Of a stretch of DNA of 9,661 bases, positions 1 to 7,500 are shown in pieces. Both the position numbers and the translations under genes were made by a program. The DNA is from a bacterium. GTDB taxonomy: Bacteria; CAIWAD01. Each line of letters starts with the position of its first letter. Positions within the stretch are counted from its first letter, which is position 1. Location of the stretch: positions 1 to 9,661 of the forward strand of contig JAUXWS010000080.1 in assembly GCA_030685015.1 (NCBI GenBank), written 5' to 3'. Below the pieces are notes generated by a model that worked only from the letters and a program-made list of their open reading frames with translations, was not told where the DNA came from and ran no database searches.

Positions 1-180
1 AGTCCCACCCACGTGGTGGACGTGTTACTCTCATGCATGGCCGGGCTCCTTACGTTTCTGGGCACTGCCCAGTGTGGCTCTGGTCCCTCGTGGATCAACC
101 CACGGCCAACGTAGGGACCCGGCCGTTCCATAAGGTCTAGAAGTCCTTTGGTGGCCTGCCCTGTCCACATGACAGGGCGA
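1..180. other. Gene-free left end with nested inverted repeats
   Basis: No reading frame here has a ribosome binding site or a recognisable product. Several complementary segments are visible. GGCCGGG (39-45) pairs with CCCGGCC (118-124). CTGGGC (58-63) pairs with GCCCAG (67-72). GGTCCCT (82-88) pairs with AGGGACC (113-119) and encloses CGTGG (89-93) with CCACG (100-104). The outer pair and the GGTCCCT pair share bases 118-119, so they would compete or shift slightly. GCCCTGTC (158-165) and GACAGGGC (171-178) form a separate hairpin with a 5-nt loop. This could be a small structured RNA, the 3' untranslated region of a gene outside the window, or the end of a repeat element. No known RNA family signature was recognised. 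Confidence 0.35.
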
Positions 181-820
181 CAGACAACAAGCGCAGGCGC
201 CCCGGATCCCAGGACCCGGAGCGCTCTGTATGACTGTTGGGGGGCAAGGGTTTCGAAGAAGTCGTCTGTCCCCAGACTGTCCACTGCCAGTCCCCCCGCC
301 CTTGTCCGAGGCCCCCATGTGATTGACCCACCCTTCCAACATCTCAGCAGGCGAAATAACTTTGTATAGCCGTTGATGGGCAAGGGTTTCGAAGAAGTCG
401 TCTGTCCACAGACTGTCCACAGACTGTCCCCGGACTGTCCACAGCCAGTCGTCCCGCCCCTGTCCGAGGCCCCATGTGACCGATCCCACCCTTCCAGCAT
501 CTCAGCAGGCGAAATAACTTTGTATAGCCGCTGATGGGCAAGGGTTTCGAAGAAGTCGTCTGTCCCCAGACTGTCCCCGGTCTGTCTGCAGACAGTTCCC
601 CTGTCACCAGCCCCTGTTCGACGCCCCCATGTGAGCAGTCTGACCCTCAAGCATCCCAGGGTGCGGGATAATCATGTATGTCTGCTGTTGGGCAAGCGTT
701 TCGAGGAAGTCGTCTGTCCCCAGACTGTCCCCGGACTGTCCCCAGACAGTCCCCCATCCCCTGTTGTTCCGACGCCCCCATGTGACCCATCTCACCCTCC
801 CGGGTGCGACCTCGTCATCC
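180..820. repeat. Four-copy ~155-bp tandem repeat array with nested minisatellite
   Basis: The anchor GGGCAAGGGTTTCGAAGAAG begins at 242, 378 and 536, and with two changes at 690. It is followed each time by TCGTCTGTCC. A second anchor, CATGTGA, begins at 316, 473, 628 and 779, a period of 157, 155 and 151 bp. The CATGTGA-to-GGGCAAG segment is constant at 62-63 bp. The other segment varies (74, 95, 92 and 89 bp) because it holds different numbers of ~11-bp units of the form CAGACTGTCC, CGGACTGTCC or ACAGACTGTCC. Copies 2 and 3 are the most alike (341-407 against 499-565). The flanks near 180-241 and 786-820 look like decayed partial copies. The period is not a multiple of three and frames differ between copies, so it is not a repeated protein domain. 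Read on the minus strand, the units give GGGGACAGTC-type strings, which resemble intergenic repeats seen in many bacteria. That likeness is from memory and untested. Confidence 0.85.
582..595. repeat. Perfect 14-bp palindrome inside the repeat array
   Basis: CTGTCTGCAGACAG reads the same on both strands. It sits in the variable minisatellite part of the third repeat copy. The other copies have only weaker symmetry at this place, such as GTCTG-TCCC-CAGAC or GGAC-T-GTCC, so it may simply come from divergence of the short units. Confidence 0.6.
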
Positions 821-1033
821 CCTGCGGTACCATTGAATGCGATCCTTGTGCCAGAGATGCGGTGGAAGTGGAACGAGGCCCCAGCTTAGCGGCAGACGGG
901 GCCTCGTTCACGTCTGGTGGCATCAGCAATCCGCCTGTGGGATACTCCAGGCATTGCGACGTCAATGGTCAAGCACAGTGCCAGGCCACTGGTCGATGGC
1001 AGACCGCTGCTTCGACTCCTTCGGGATGCAATG
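821..1033. other. Gene-free spacer between repeat array and terminator
   Basis: About 210 bp follow the repeat array before the hairpin that ends the leftmost gene. No supported gene is visible; the open frames crossing it only mirror the repeat array or the neighbouring gene. The one clear structure is the 12-bp inverted repeat at 871-909, listed separately. The rest shows no motif I recognise. Confidence 0.5.
871..909. repeat. Strong hairpin, 12-bp perfect stem
   Basis: GAACGAGGCCCC (871-882) and GGGGCCTCGTTC (898-909) are exact reverse complements, separated by 15 nt. With one bulged base the stem could extend to GTG (868-870). No T-run follows on either strand, so it is not a textbook intrinsic terminator. 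Its arm resembles that of the terminator-like hairpin at 1037-1060 (ACGAGCCCCC). It may be a second terminator, a stabilising 3' structure, or part of a small RNA. Confidence 0.6.
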
Positions 1034-1068
1034 AGGACGAGCCCCCGGGCGGGGGCTCGTGTCGTCCT
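1034..1068. terminator. Probable terminator of the C10 peptidase gene
   Basis: ACGAGCCCCC (1037-1046) and GGGGGCTCGT (1051-1060) form a perfect 10-bp, very GC-rich stem with a GGGC loop. An alternative outer pairing, AGGACGA (1034-1040) with TCGTCCT (1062-1068), is also possible. The hairpin lies about 30 nt beyond the TAG stop at 1093-1095 of the minus-strand gene, the usual place for a terminator. No uridine run follows, so it could act bidirectionally, with a factor, or as a transcript 3'-end stabiliser. Confidence 0.6.
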
Positions 1069-1079
1069 GATCATGATCA
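1068..1079. repeat. 12-bp palindrome next to terminator
   Basis: TGATCATGATCA is a perfect palindrome between the terminator-like hairpin and the stop codon of the C10 peptidase gene. In the transcript it would be a weak AU-rich hairpin. It may be incidental. Confidence 0.35.
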
Positions 1080-1092
1080 TGCAAGGGAAGGG

Positions 1093-3057
1093 CTACCGCA
1101 GCAAGGTGACCTTCTGCACGAAGCGGCGTCCGGATGCCTCCAGGACCACCAGATAGGTGCCGCTGGGCAAGCCCTCCGCCCGCCAAGTCCGGTGGTGCCG
1201 GCCGGCGGCCAGGGGCTGGTCCTGGATCAGATGGGCCAGTTCCACGCCAAGCAGGTTGAAGACCCGGAGGTTGACCGTGGCGGCAGCGCCCAGCTGGAAG
1301 GAAAGCTGGGTGGCGGGATTGAAGGGGTTGGGCCAGGCGGCCTCCAGACCCCAGTCAGCGGGCACCTGGCCTGCTGGCACGTGGGTGGTCTGCATCGTGG
1401 TCAGGTTGCGGATCACCGACCATTCGCTCCAACCGGCCAATCCGTCGCACATGACGCGCCACCAGTAGGTGGTGGCCGGCTGCAGCACATTGCGCAGCAG
1501 GACGTAGTGGGCCAACACGCCGGTGGTGTCCACCACGGTGTCGGCGAATCCCGGATCGGCCGACACCTGCACGCGGTAGCTCTGGGCGCCGGTGACGAAG
1601 TTCCACACCAGCACCGTGGGATCCAGGTTGACATTGACGGCCCCGTTGAGCGGCGTGGCCGGCGCCGGGGGCGGCGTCTGGTCCCAGTAGGCGGTGAAGA
1701 ATCCCGCCGTGGGTGACCAGGGACCCGTGCCCTGCACGCCGTGACTGCGGATGCGCCAGTAGTATTGGCTGTAGTGCAGCAGATCCTCCACGGCCACCTG
1801 GGTGCCGGTCAGGCCGCTCAAGGTGAGCACGGGCTGCTGGAATCCGGCATCGTCGTCGATCACCAGCTCATAGCTGAGCGCGCCTTCGGCGGCGGCCCAC
1901 TGGAACAGCGTGGGGGTGCAGGCCACGTCCTCGCTGTTGTTCACCGGATGCGCCATGACAGGCGCCGCCTGATACTGCATCGGCAGCAGGTTGACGACCG
2001 CGCCCTGGCCCTCGCTGAAGTTGTTGCCGCCGGGAGTCAGGGCGTCGATCAGGAACCAGCCGTTGTAGGCTCCGCTCCAGCCCCAGTTGAGGTGGAAGTA
2101 TCCGTCCTCGCGCCAGCCGTCCAGGTTGAAGGCGTGGCCGCCGCTCCCATAGCCGCTGTGCAGGATGGGACGGCCGGCGTCGAGCTCCTGGCGCAGGCGA
2201 TTGCGCCAACCCGTCCAGGTGAAGTTGCTCTTGGCGATGAATTGGGCGTTGGGGTAACCGAAGTTGTCACGCATGGCCGTCAGGGCGGTGGGGTTCCCCC
2301 AGCCCACATAGGCGCCGCTGCCGTCCGGCCCGTACATCATGTCCACGGCGATGCCGCAGTGATACAAGAGCTCGGCGGCCTCGACCGTGGGGGAGTTGGC
2401 CTGGATCTGGCTCCAGTCGTAGGTGGCGGCGGAGAAATCCGCGTAGAGCCAGCCATAATCGGACATGTAGCCATGGCTGCCGAAGCCTTGCCAGGGTTGC
2501 TGCCAGTAATGCATGATCTGGCCCATGGAAGTGGCCACGCAGCCGGCCCACACCCGGCCGCCGGGACCGCCGCCGTCCGCGGGACAGAAGGCATTCCATC
2601 CGGCGCCCTGGTCCCACGTGCAGGTCAACAGAGGCAATACGCCCAGCTCGCGGCTGGCGGGGGCATCCCCCCGCAGCACCGTGTGCCACCCCACATGCGC
2701 AGCCCATCCGTTCAAACGCGCCTGCCGGACTTCCCGCCCGACGATGACCAGAAACTCCTCCAGGGCGGGCGGCAGCTCCCAGGCCGTGGCCTCGCCCTGC
2801 TCCGACCATCCCAGCACAGGCTGGAGGGCGTCGTCGGCGGACACCAGCACGAAGCCCTCGGGTTGCAGCGGCACCAGCCAGGCGGCCGCATCATCCGCGT
2901 TGGGCCACGCGACGGCGGACACGGCCGATCGCGGCTGTCCCGCGTAGGTCCGGACAGCCAGCCAGGCCTCCGCCACCGACGTGGCCAGATCCTGCGATAC
3001 AGGGGCGGCGAGGGCCGCACTGGCGGCCAGCAGGGTCACGATCAGGCAGCGCCGCAT
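1093..3057 (-). CDS. Secreted C10-family (streptopain-like) cysteine peptidase with C-terminal sorting domain
   Basis: The predicted product is a 654-residue exported thiol protease. Residues 1-18 form a signal peptide (MRRC, hydrophobic core, ALAA). A pro-region resembling that of streptopain follows (about 20-130, including 'GFVLVSADD' and 'PVLGW'). The C10 catalytic domain spans about 135-360. The nucleophile is Cys173 in GCVATSMGQIMHYW and the general base is His308 in GGHAFNLDGW, followed by the typical NWGWSG at 324-329. Two fibronectin-III-like modules (about 365-455 and 460-555) precede an 85-residue sorting domain (PNPFNP at 576-581, SGTYLV at 632-637, ending KVTLLR) of the type IX kind. 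The start at 3057 is chosen because GGAGG lies 6 nt upstream and the signal peptide begins there; the frame stays open 34 codons further without such support. The enzyme is probably made as a zymogen and either released or anchored at the cell surface. C10 members are known to cleave host or dietary proteins; the substrate here is unknown. Confidence 0.9.
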   Translation of the reverse strand: MRRCLIVTLLAASAALAAPVSQDLATSVAEAWLAVRTYAGQPRSAVSAVAWPNADDAAAWLVPLQPEGFVLVSADDALQPVLGWSEQGEATAWELPPALEEFLVIVGREVRQARLNGWAAHVGWHTVLRGDAPASRELGVLPLLTCTWDQGAGWNAFCPADGGGPGGRVWAGCVATSMGQIMHYWQQPWQGFGSHGYMSDYGWLYADFSAATYDWSQIQANSPTVEAAELLYHCGIAVDMMYGPDGSGAYVGWGNPTALTAMRDNFGYPNAQFIAKSNFTWTGWRNRLRQELDAGRPILHSGYGSGGHAFNLDGWREDGYFHLNWGWSGAYNGWFLIDALTPGGNNFSEGQGAVVNLLPMQYQAAPVMAHPVNNSEDVACTPTLFQWAAAEGALSYELVIDDDAGFQQPVLTLSGLTGTQVAVEDLLHYSQYYWRIRSHGVQGTGPWSPTAGFFTAYWDQTPPPAPATPLNGAVNVNLDPTVLVWNFVTGAQSYRVQVSADPGFADTVVDTTGVLAHYVLLRNVLQPATTYWWRVMCDGLAGWSEWSVIRNLTTMQTTHVPAGQVPADWGLEAAWPNPFNPATQLSFQLGAAATVNLRVFNLLGVELAHLIQDQPLAAGRHHRTWRAEGLPSGTYLVVLEASGRRFVQKVTLLR

Positions 3058-3063
3058 GGGTCG

Positions 3064-3068
3064 CCTCC
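3064..3068 (-). promoter_or_regulatory. Ribosome binding site of the C10 peptidase gene
   Basis: GGAGG on the minus strand, 6 nt before the ATG at 3057, fixes the start of the peptidase and excludes the longer in-frame version from 3159. No convincing promoter was seen in the 162-bp gap above it. A CATAAT box near 3096-3101 lacks a good -35 partner. No terminator was seen after the peroxidase gene, so read-through from it is possible. Confidence 0.7.
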
Positions 3069-3219
3069 AAGCAAAGTGAGTTGCGGTCCTGGACATTATG
3101 TCGGCATTTGACATGGCCAGCTCGATTTCTCGACGGAAATCAAACACAAACAGCGCCATCTGCCCAATCCACGGTTCTTTCGCAAAGGACAGGCCAAGTC
3201 AGATGGAAGAAGCGGGCGC

Positions 3220-3828
3220 TCAGAGCCCCATGGGCAGAACCCGCTCCACCGCTGCCAGCAGATCGGCGTCCAGGGGATCCACCTTCGGCTCGAAGCGGGC
3301 CACCACCTGCCCCTGCGGGTCCACCAGGAATTTGGTGAAGTTCCACTTGATGGGCCCGCGCAGCGGCTCAGGACTTTGCTCGGTCAACGCGCGATACAGG
3401 GGGTGCGCCTCCGTCCCTTGTACCTTCAGCTTGGCAAACATGGGGAAATCCACCGCAAAGGTGTTCTCGCAGAAGGCGAGGATCTCCTCGTTGCTGCCCG
3501 GCTCCTGTCCCATGAAGTCATTGCAAGGGAATCCCATCACCACCAGGCCGCGGGAACCATAACGGCGGTGCAGCTCTTCCAGGCCGGCGTACTGCTTGGT
3601 GAAGCCACATTTTGAGGCCGTGTTGACGATCAGCAGGGCTTTGCCGCGATAATCATCCACCTTCTCCTCGCGGCCGTCGATGCGGGTGATGGTCTGGTCG
3701 AGCGCCACGTGTCCTCCTGCTCTCTGCAATTGATCGGCGGAGCTGCGCCCGTTCAATCCACAAGCCGAACAGGCGAGCAGGACAAGCGAGAAGACCTGTC
3801 GCGACAAGGACTTAATGGTCATGTACAT
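3220..3828 (-). CDS. Glutathione-peroxidase-family thiol peroxidase, predicted lipoprotein
   Basis: This protein of about 202 residues reduces hydrogen peroxide or lipid hydroperoxides using a reactive cysteine. Residues 1-20 look like a lipoprotein signal (SLVLLAC, lipid-modified Cys20), placing it on the periplasmic side of a membrane. The catalytic tetrad is complete: Cys74 in NTASKCGFTKQY, Gln108 in GFPCNDFMGQEPG, and Trp162-Asn163 in KWNFTKFLVD. Cysteine replaces the selenocysteine of animal enzymes. Cys120 (ILAFCENTF) matches the resolving cysteine of yeast and plant GPx-like proteins, so electrons probably come from thioredoxin or a similar donor rather than glutathione. This last point is inferred from family knowledge. 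The start at 3828 is chosen for GGGGAG 5 nt upstream; a second ATG at 3822 is also possible. The gene lies 91 bp after a Fur-family gene on the same strand, suggesting shared stress control. Confidence 0.9.
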   Translation of the reverse strand: MYMTIKSLSRQVFSLVLLACSACGLNGRSSADQLQRAGGHVALDQTITRIDGREEKVDDYRGKALLIVNTASKCGFTKQYAGLEELHRRYGSRGLVVMGFPCNDFMGQEPGSNEEILAFCENTFAVDFPMFAKLKVQGTEAHPLYRALTEQSPEPLRGPIKWNFTKFLVDPQGQVVARFEPKVDPLDADLLAAVERVLPMGL

Positions 3829-3833
3829 AACCA

Positions 3834-3839
3834 CTCCCC
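3834..3839 (-). promoter_or_regulatory. Ribosome binding site of the peroxidase gene
   Basis: GGGGAG on the minus strand sits 5 nt before the ATG at 3828 and 11 nt before the alternative ATG at 3822, so it favours the upstream start. The frame also opens further up to 3870, but without a comparable site. Confidence 0.6.
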
Positions 3840-3854
3840 GTTGTCCGCGCAAGT

Positions 3855-3876
3855 TAAGTTGGGCAATCAAAACTTA
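3855..3876. promoter_or_regulatory. Candidate operator dyad upstream of the peroxidase gene
   Basis: TAAGTT (3855-3860) and AACTTA (3871-3876) form a 6-bp inverted repeat separated by 10 bp. It lies in the 91-bp gap between the Fur-family gene and the peroxidase gene, just above the ribosome binding site. It does not match the classical Fur or PerR box (GATAATGATAAT or TTATAATNATTATAA types) but could be a lineage-specific operator or a weak mRNA hairpin. Confidence 0.35.
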
Positions 3877-3919
3877 CATCAGGCGTGTACCCGTCGAGGA
3901 CGGTGGCCTTGGTGCTCGG

Positions 3920-4315
3920 CTACTCGCTTCCCCTGCCGTCCTCAACGGCTTGGCAGGTTGCGCAAACACCGTAGAAGGTCAGTTCGTGGAAATCCTGGAC
4001 GAATCCCGGTGGCACGAGGCTGTTCACCTCAGGCCGGCACCCGCTGATCTCAGTGACAATCCCGCAACGAAAGCAATAGAAATGGTGGTGATGTCCCGTG
4101 TCCGAGCGCTCGAATCGTGGGGCTTCACCGGCAATGTGCACCTCGCGCAGGAATCCTTCCTGGGAAAGCAACCGCAGATTTCGGTAGATCGTGGCGAGGC
4201 CCATGCGGGGTACGATCGCCTGGGCCAAGGAGAGGATCTCAAGGGGCGTCAGCGGTCGAGCCTCCTTCAGGATCACCTCGCGGATGGCGCGTCGTTGCCG
4301 AGTGTCACGTTGCAT
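3920..4315 (-). CDS. Fur/PerR-family metal-dependent transcriptional regulator
   Basis: This 131-residue cytoplasmic DNA-binding protein has the usual length of the family. A winged helix occupies about residues 5-65 (TPLEILSLAQ ... GLATIYRNLRLLSQEGFL, the recognition helix being around ATIYRNLRLL). The C-terminal metal-binding and dimer domain follows. Cys81/Cys84 (HHHHFYCFRCG) and Cys118/Cys121 (GVCATCQ) form the structural zinc site. His75-78, Glu69 and His110 are candidate ligands of the sensing metal. The position matching the amino-terminal sensing histidine of Bacillus PerR is Arg20 here (EARPLT), so a strict PerR oxidation mechanism is uncertain. The ATG at 4315 is preceded only by a weak GAGAG. 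Because the next gene is a thiol peroxidase, I infer a role in peroxide or iron response, perhaps with autoregulation. Zur or another Fur-type specificity cannot be excluded. Confidence 0.9.
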   Translation of the reverse strand: MQRDTRQRRAIREVILKEARPLTPLEILSLAQAIVPRMGLATIYRNLRLLSQEGFLREVHIAGEAPRFERSDTGHHHHFYCFRCGIVTEISGCRPEVNSLVPPGFVQDFHELTFYGVCATCQAVEDGRGSE

Positions 4316-4592
4316 AGAGCTCTCTTGATTTGACGGAGACCCTCAGTGGCGGATGATCGGTGCGCGGATTGCCGAGGCGCACGCCATCCCTGGACGTGTT
4401 TCGCGAGTCTTGTTGACATTCCCTTTTCATTTCATGACGTTAATCATCGCACGTGACGGGATCCTGGCGGATTTCTCCCGTCATGGGCACGACCCGTTTC
4501 ACACCTCCCAGACAGCGGCCTCCCTCGGAGGCCGTTGTCATATCGGCACAGTCAGGTTGTTCCCTTTCCGCCTGGCGGTTCCCCGCATCGTG
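4316..4592. promoter_or_regulatory. Intergenic region above the Fur-family gene
   Basis: This 277-bp gap separates the end of the M1 peptidase gene from the Fur-family gene and should hold the latter's promoter. A relatively AT-rich stretch lies at about 4410-4448, against a GC-rich background. A TTGACA at 4413-4418 is on the plus strand, with no clear -10 box and no plus-strand gene after it, so it is probably not a real promoter. I could not pick out a convincing minus-strand promoter or a canonical Fur box. AGAGCTCT (4316-4323) is a short palindrome touching the start codon. Confidence 0.35.
4511..4539. terminator. Probable terminator of the M1 peptidase gene
   Basis: GACAGCGGCCTCC (4511-4523) and GGAGGCCGTTGTC (4527-4539) form a 13-bp stem, with one G-T pair, around a 3-nt CTC loop. 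It lies about 54 nt beyond the TGA stop (4593-4595) of the minus-strand M1 peptidase gene. No T-run follows on the minus strand, as with the hairpin at 1037-1060, which suggests that terminators in this genome rely on GC-rich stems. Confidence 0.6.
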
Positions 4593-7500
4593 TCACTTGA
4601 TCAGCAAGAGCTTCCGCACCGCCTCTTCGGTCCCATCCTCCAGTGCAAGGAAGTAAAGCCCCGATGCCAGACCACGGCCGTCCACCCTCAGCGTGTGGGA
4701 TCCAGCGGACACTTCGCCCCTGTGCAGGACAGCGACTTCGCGGCCCGCCACATCATGCAAGGTGATCAGCAGGTTGGTCGATCGATGCAGTGTGTAGGGA
4801 ATGCGTGCCATAGGGTTGAAGGGATTTGGATGTGGCATGCCAAGCGTGAAAGCGGGTGCTCGCTGCCCGCTTGCCCGGGGAGGCAGGGGCGTGCCCGGCT
4901 GCAGCAACTCGACCACGGCGCCCATCCATTCCTGCCGGCTGTTGGTGTTGGCCATGCCGGAGATGGCTTCCAAACCGAAGCCGCAAGCGAACAAGGTCAT
5001 CTCCATGTCCCAATGGGCAGCTCCCAGGATGGCCGCTTCCTGGCTGTTGCGATAGACGGCCAGCGGCACGGAGTATTCGACACCCTCGCAAGCCTGCAGA
5101 GAGCTGCGGCCGACCTGGTTGCCGGCTCCGCCCGCCCCGATGAGCAGGGCGCTTAAACCTTCAAACACGGTTCCGGGCAAGCCATCCACCACCACATCGG
5201 CCACATTGGTGCTGAGCGGTTGGAAGAGGCATTCGGCCGCGGGCTGGTCCCAGGCGTCCTGACCGCTGACGAACACCGTGCCTTGAGCAAGTGTGTGGAT
5301 CCCGCGCAAGTAGGATTGCTGGTCGGCCTCCAGCACCTGGCCGCCGGCTCCGGTGAACCAGAGCAGGGCGCTGTGGTCGGGCAGCCCGGGGGGGGGCAGC
5401 GGATCGAGATCAACGCGCAGGTGATCGGTGAAGACGCGCAATGAATCAAGCGAATCCTCGTAGTAGGGAAGCAGATTCATCTGGGAGCCGGGCATGGCCA
5501 GCAGGAGCCAGGGGTCGCCCATGGGCAGGCGGAAGGAGCTGGTCTGTGCGGTGTGGCCGAAGCTGGTGGAATGCAGGACAAGGTCGGCATAGGCCATCCC
5601 CGACTGGTTCCAGCCGCTGATTTGCACGTGGCCAGTCGGCAGGGTCACAACTGTGCCACCGCCGGCCTCGGGCACGGGCTCCCAAGCACCGGCCACATCC
5701 AGGGTGGAGCTGCCCAGGCTGAACTGGATGTCCGTGTCCCAGCCGCCCACGTTCTCCACGGTCAGGCTGAGCCAGGCCCAATCGCCTGGGGCCAGGTCGC
5801 CGTCCCCGTTGCCGCCTTCGCTGTCGTCCATGGTGAAACTCCGCACCTGCCACAGCGGAGGACCCGGCTGCGGTGGCACGGTGACGTGACGACAAAGGAC
5901 AGTTTCCCGATGGTTGAAAAGCAGGGTGTCAAAAACGCCCGGCAGAAGCCAACTGTGCTGTGTGGAGGGGTCTTCGATCCAGACGAAGGTGTCCAGCAGC
6001 GCCGCGCTGGTGAGGAGGCGGATGGGAAGGCGGGCCCGGAAGGACTCCTGCACCTGATGGCTTTGGTTGACCGTCAAATGGATGCGGCAGAAGTCCCCCT
6101 CCTCCCGCTGCTCGGTCACGGTGTGGTAGGTCGGGTAGCCACCCCGGTAGATCCATTGCTGGAAGAACCAGTCCAGATCCAGTCCAGAGGCGGCTTCCAT
6201 CGCCTCTTGATACTCCCGGGCGTCCACCGTGCCGTGGCGGTGTGCCGCCAGCCAGTCGCGCTGGGCTTGGTGGAAAGCGACCTCCCCCATCAGATCCCGC
6301 AACATGTGGAGGACGCTGGCCGCCTTCTCATACTGGTTGATGGTGAAGAGGTTGTTGGGCGGGGGAGCATGGATGGGCTGGAACTGCGTGTCCCAATTGA
6401 GATAGGTCTGTTGGATCAGGCGCAGGTACTCCAGGAAAGCGTCTGCGCTGCCACCGGCAAGATGTTGATAGAAATACGCTTCGGCATAGGTGGCCCATCC
6501 CTCGTTGAGCCAGACATGGCGGAAGTCGACGGGCGTGACGCTGTCCCCCCACCACATGTGGCTCAATTCGTGGGCGATGATCGACTCGTACTGCAGGCCG
6601 GCGGCAATGATGCCGCTGCCGATGGTTGTGCAGGTCTGATGCTCCATGCCACCCATGCCACCATAGATGGGCGCCTCACCCATGGCGTAGCTTGAGAAGG
6701 GATACCCGCCCCACAAGGACGTGAAACAGGCCAACATCTGATCCATCCGGGACACCGCCTGCCATGCCGGTGCCACATGCTGGGGGTAGACGAACCAACG
6801 CATGGGCAGGCCGTTCCAATTATCCTCCAGGATGGTCAGGCGTCCGCATGCAAAGCTGACCAGGTAGCTGCTCATGGGGACATCGTGGCGATAGGCCCAG
6901 GTGCTGGTGCCGTCTCCATGGTGCGTGATCCCAAGCAATTCGCCGTTGGCCAGGGTGGCAAAGGTCGAGTCGGCCCGCACGGAAACACTCCACAGCGCTT
7001 TGTCATGCGGTTCATCAAAGCAGGGCAGCCAGTTGCGCGTGCCCCACGGATCGGACAGGGTATAGGCGATCTGCGGGGAGACGGAAAGCCCCAGCCCATT
7101 CTCCCAGACGGGCGGACCGGCGTAGTGCAGCACAAGCCTGGCACTGTCCCCGGGAGCCAGCGCATGACCGGCCAGGTCGAGGAGGAGCCGGTCCGCCTCG
7201 CGGGTGAAGGGGGTCGCCTGGCCGTTGAGGCAGACGTCCGCCACCGTGTAGCCGCGCAGGTGGAGTTGAAGAGCGTCCAGCGCCTCGCGTGCCACCAGGT
7301 CGATGGTCATCGAGGCCTGCAGGTGGGCGGGCGGCCCAAAGCTGAGCCACAACGAGGCGTCATAGCGCAGGGCGTCGTAGGCGTGAAGGCTGTCCACCCG
7401 CTCGTCACCCTGCGCCACCGGTGCCAGCGGCCGGCGGTGCAGGAAGCGTGAGGAGTCGGCGAAGCCCCCCCACAGAGCAGCCTGTCGGACGTGGGCCTTT

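Noticed and set aside
31-795. Minus-strand open frames across the repeats, sharing strings such as DDFFETLA and RRLLRNPCP
   Set aside because: The shared peptides only reflect the DNA repeat read in different frames. The unit length is not a multiple of three, and there is no start context.
180-820. CRISPR array
   Set aside because: Units are ~155 bp with conserved rather than unique spacers, there are no 25-40 bp direct repeats at regular spacing, and there are no cas genes nearby.
631-1716. A plus-strand frame of 361 codons running from the repeats into the C10 gene
   Set aside because: It starts in the repeat array, crosses two hairpins and a terminator, and ends antisense to a real gene. 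The translation has no domain character.
1741-3111. A long plus-strand open frame (456 codons) opposite the C10 peptidase gene
   Set aside because: It mirrors a well-supported minus-strand gene in GC-rich DNA, its product is low-complexity (rich in Gly, Ala, Val, Gln) with no motif, and it has no ribosome binding site of note.
3058-3159. Amino-terminal extension of the C10 peptidase
   Set aside because: It would place 34 residues before a clear signal peptide, and the GGAGG site supports the start at 3057.
4413-4441. TTGACA-based promoter on the plus strand
   Set aside because: There is no acceptable -10 box at normal spacing and no plus-strand gene downstream.
5553-6695. Plus-strand frame of 380 codons opposite the M1 peptidase
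   Set aside because: It is antisense to a gene with intact catalytic motifs and has no recognisable product.
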